Assembly: GCA_028278465.1 (NCBI GenBank)
Contig: JANQEF010000226.1
Span: forward strand, 1-5,529
DNA length: 5,529 nt
Reading direction: 5' to 3'
Source of the DNA: Dehalococcoidia bacterium
GTDB taxonomy: Bacteria; Chloroflexota; Dehalococcoidia; Lucifugimonadales; Lucifugimonadaceae
This document shows positions 4,002-5,529 of the stretch, one piece after another. The stretch's first letter is position 1, and every line of letters starts with the position of its first letter. The notes under the pieces were generated by a model, which made no database searches, was not told where the DNA came from, and was given only the letters and a program-made list of their open reading frames with translations. Made by a program: the position numbers and the translations under genes.

Positions 4002-5529
4002 CTACCGGCTGCTCAGCGCTCTCGACTGGACTGCGTCGAAGGTCATTGCCGGGAAGTCTCGGCGGAAGCCTGCGTCTTCGAGCGTCTGCTCGCCCACTGA
4101 TCCCAGCACGTCTTCGCCAGCCCAGGTCCGCACCGTCATCCGGTTCCCGTACGAGCCGGTCGCAGGCACCAGGTGGTCTCGCAGGGCACGCACCGCTGCG
4201 ACCGTCGGCTCCCCCGAGGCGTCATCACCCGGTCTCAGGCGCTCGCCATTGCCCTCAGACCGCAGCACCGGCGTCTCGCCCCTGAACACAACGTGGTTCG
4301 ACGGCACCCTGAACAGGCCTGAGAGCAGCCGAGCATCGTCGTCGGCCGCATCGATCAGCGACTGGTCGAGCACGTACGAAAAGTCGCTGACCGGCACAAC
4401 AGTGAGGCTGTCCTTGCCGCCCCTGTGCCCGGAGCGCAGCCGCTCGACGGTCTCCGGCAGCGCGAACTGGACGCCCGGCAGCCCGAGCACGAAGTAGCCG
4501 CGCCGCACGTCGCCACGCAGCTCCATCAGCGAGAGCGCGTTGACGATCGGCGCCCACTCCCAGCCGCTGCCTTCGAGCGACAGCACGTGCCTGCTCACGA
4601 CGCCGTGGCGGTGGAGCAACGCTTCTGCGCGTGCGTTCGCCAGCGCCGAGACCTCCGGATCGCTCCCCATCACCGAGAAGCGGCTCACCGGGAACCAGCT
4701 GGCGTCTTCGGGCAGGCTCGAGGTCAGCTCGCGCATGCGACGCGTCGCCTGTCTCCGTGCGACGGTCCGACGCCGCGCTGTCGACCTCGACATCCCGGCG
4801 GGCGCGTGCTGCGTTTCGGGGATCGGTGTGCTTGTCGCCGGGTCATGCTGCAGCGCCGACTGGAAGGCGATCCAGGAGTTCGTCGTGACTGCGCCCGCTT
4901 TCAGGAGCGCAGATAGCGATGACTGCAGCTCGCTGAGCCTGACGTCTGCGAAAGCCGACCGGAGATCGGCCGATGTCACCGTGCCCTCGTCCCTGATGAA
5001 AGACATCACGCGGCCTGTGAGTTCACTGGCGTCCGGCACGCCTTCAGACGCCTTTTCGACGACTGCCTCGCCCAGCCAGGTTTTCCCTTCGCCGCGCGGC
5101 ACGAAGCTCACCCTGGAATGGCCTTCTGCATCCTCCGCAACTAGCACCGGCACAAAGTCGCCCGATCGAAGCAGCTGGTCAAGCAGGCCGGCCGTGAAGC
5201 CGGTGACCCGTGCCGGCAGAGTTCGTGAAATCCACTCGGGCGGTGAGAGCGCCACGCCGCGCATCTCCTGGAGCACTGTCTTGAGGCCGTCCGCGCCGCT
5301 GACTCGCCGCTCGGGCGTCAGCCGCTGCAGGTGCAGCAGCTCGGCCTGGTAGCGGAGTGGCGACGCCGGCCGCACCTCAGAGCGCAGTATCGAGAGCGTG
5401 CGCGCCTGTATACGTTCGAGGTTCTGCCTGACCGCCCACTCGCGGTCGTCTGCTTCCGCCGTGAAGTAGCCCCACGCCAGCTCATCGTCCGCCGCCATCG
5501 CCTCCAGCTCTTCGGCCAGTAGCTGAGAC
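4002..5529 (-). CDS. lhr: Lhr-type DNA repair helicase, C-terminal region (5' end beyond window)
   Basis: The frame is open through the right edge, with 10 further codons upstream of the Met at 5496-5498, and ends at TAG 4002-4004, giving 508 visible residues. Numbering from that internal Met: 'REWAVRQNLERIQARTLSILRSEVRP' (about 19-44) matches the Lhr segment after the helicase core, written here only for identification; 'LPARVTGF' near 94-101 and 'LLDQLLRSGDFV' near 105-116 also match. An Arg-rich linker spans 237-257. 'LLHRHGVVSR' (294-303) and 'VRRGYFVLGLPGVQFALP' (331-348) are hallmark C-terminal Lhr motifs, and the end resembles the usual terminal 'L..AGF...P' pattern. Lhr family proteins translocate 3'-5' on single-stranded DNA and act in DNA repair; bacterial forms of about 1500 residues carry a C-terminal winged-helix array related to AlkZ-type glycosylases. 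The motor domains lie outside. The Met at 5498 is not the start. It converges on the + strand genes and is functionally unrelated to them. Confidence 0.88.
   Translation of the reverse strand, partial: SQLLAEELEAMAADDELAWGYFTAEADDREWAVRQNLERIQARTLSILRSEVRPASPLRYQAELLHLQRLTPERRVSGADGLKTVLQEMRGVALSPPEWISRTLPARVTGFTAGLLDQLLRSGDFVPVLVAEDAEGHSRVSFVPRGEGKTWLGEAVVEKASEGVPDASELTGRVMSFIRDEGTVTSADLRSAFADVRLSELQSSLSALLKAGAVTTNSWIAFQSALQHDPATSTPIPETQHAPAGMSRSTARRRTVARRQATRRMRELTSSLPEDASWFPVSRFSVMGSDPEVSALANARAEALLHRHGVVSRHVLSLEGSGWEWAPIVNALSLMELRGDVRRGYFVLGLPGVQFALPETVERLRSGHRGGKDSLTVVPVSDFSYVLDQSLIDAADDDARLLSGLFRVPSNHVVFRGETPVLRSEGNGERLRPGDDASGEPTVAAVRALRDHLVPATGSYGNRMTVRTWAGEDVLGSVGEQTLEDAGFRRDFPAMTFDAVQSRALSSR

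Noticed and set aside
4540..5352. 270-codon open frame on the plus strand opposite lhr
   Set aside because: Ser/Arg/Pro-rich shadow frame opposite recognisable Lhr sequence; no ribosome binding site or domain.

Overview
This is a GC-rich window (about 60% by eye) that looks like it comes from a Chloroflexota genome, most likely a Dehalococcoidia/SAR202-type marine or subsurface lineage. That placement is inference. It rests on the long Thr/Pro linker in a secreted protein, a family 5 solute-binding protein carrying an EF-hand/dockerin-like module, a beta-sandwich lipoprotein of the 'RTLSxTSxxPGGE' type, and a full-length-type Lhr helicase. No marker gene settles it.

Left half (1-3577, + strand): three consecutive genes for envelope or secreted proteins, probably co-transcribed. 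(1) The C-terminal 301 residues of a surface protein: a PGF-pre-PGF-like beta domain, a 68-residue Thr/Pro linker, one C-terminal membrane helix and a basic tail. (2) A complete 663-residue extracellular solute-binding protein of the peptide/nickel ABC class (SBP_bac_5), with an uncleaved or SPase I-type N-terminal segment and a single EF-hand-like calcium loop between the membrane segment and the binding domain. (3) A 159-residue putative lipoprotein with one beta-sandwich domain, whose start is uncertain. A 37-codon ORF with a much better ribosome binding site overlaps that start in another frame. No permease or ATPase gene lies in the window.

Middle (3578-4001): a 424-base intergenic region between convergent genes, with no convincing gene. 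It holds a cluster of hairpins and three related pyrimidine/purine-tract palindromes. Copies 1 and 2 are inverted relative to each other, and copies 1 and 3 can each form two mutually exclusive hairpins. This resembles a dispersed REP/MITE-like intergenic repeat.

Right half (4002-5529, - strand): the C-terminal 508 codons of an Lhr-type DNA repair helicase, read toward the centre. The helicase motor domains lie beyond the right edge.

The + strand genes fit a surface nutrient-uptake or cell-envelope cluster. The Lhr gene is an unrelated housekeeping repair gene converging on it. Nothing here is clearly a new defence or mobile system. The best candidates for novelty are the EF-hand/solute-binding-protein architecture with its neighbouring loose modules, and the dual-fold repeat cluster.
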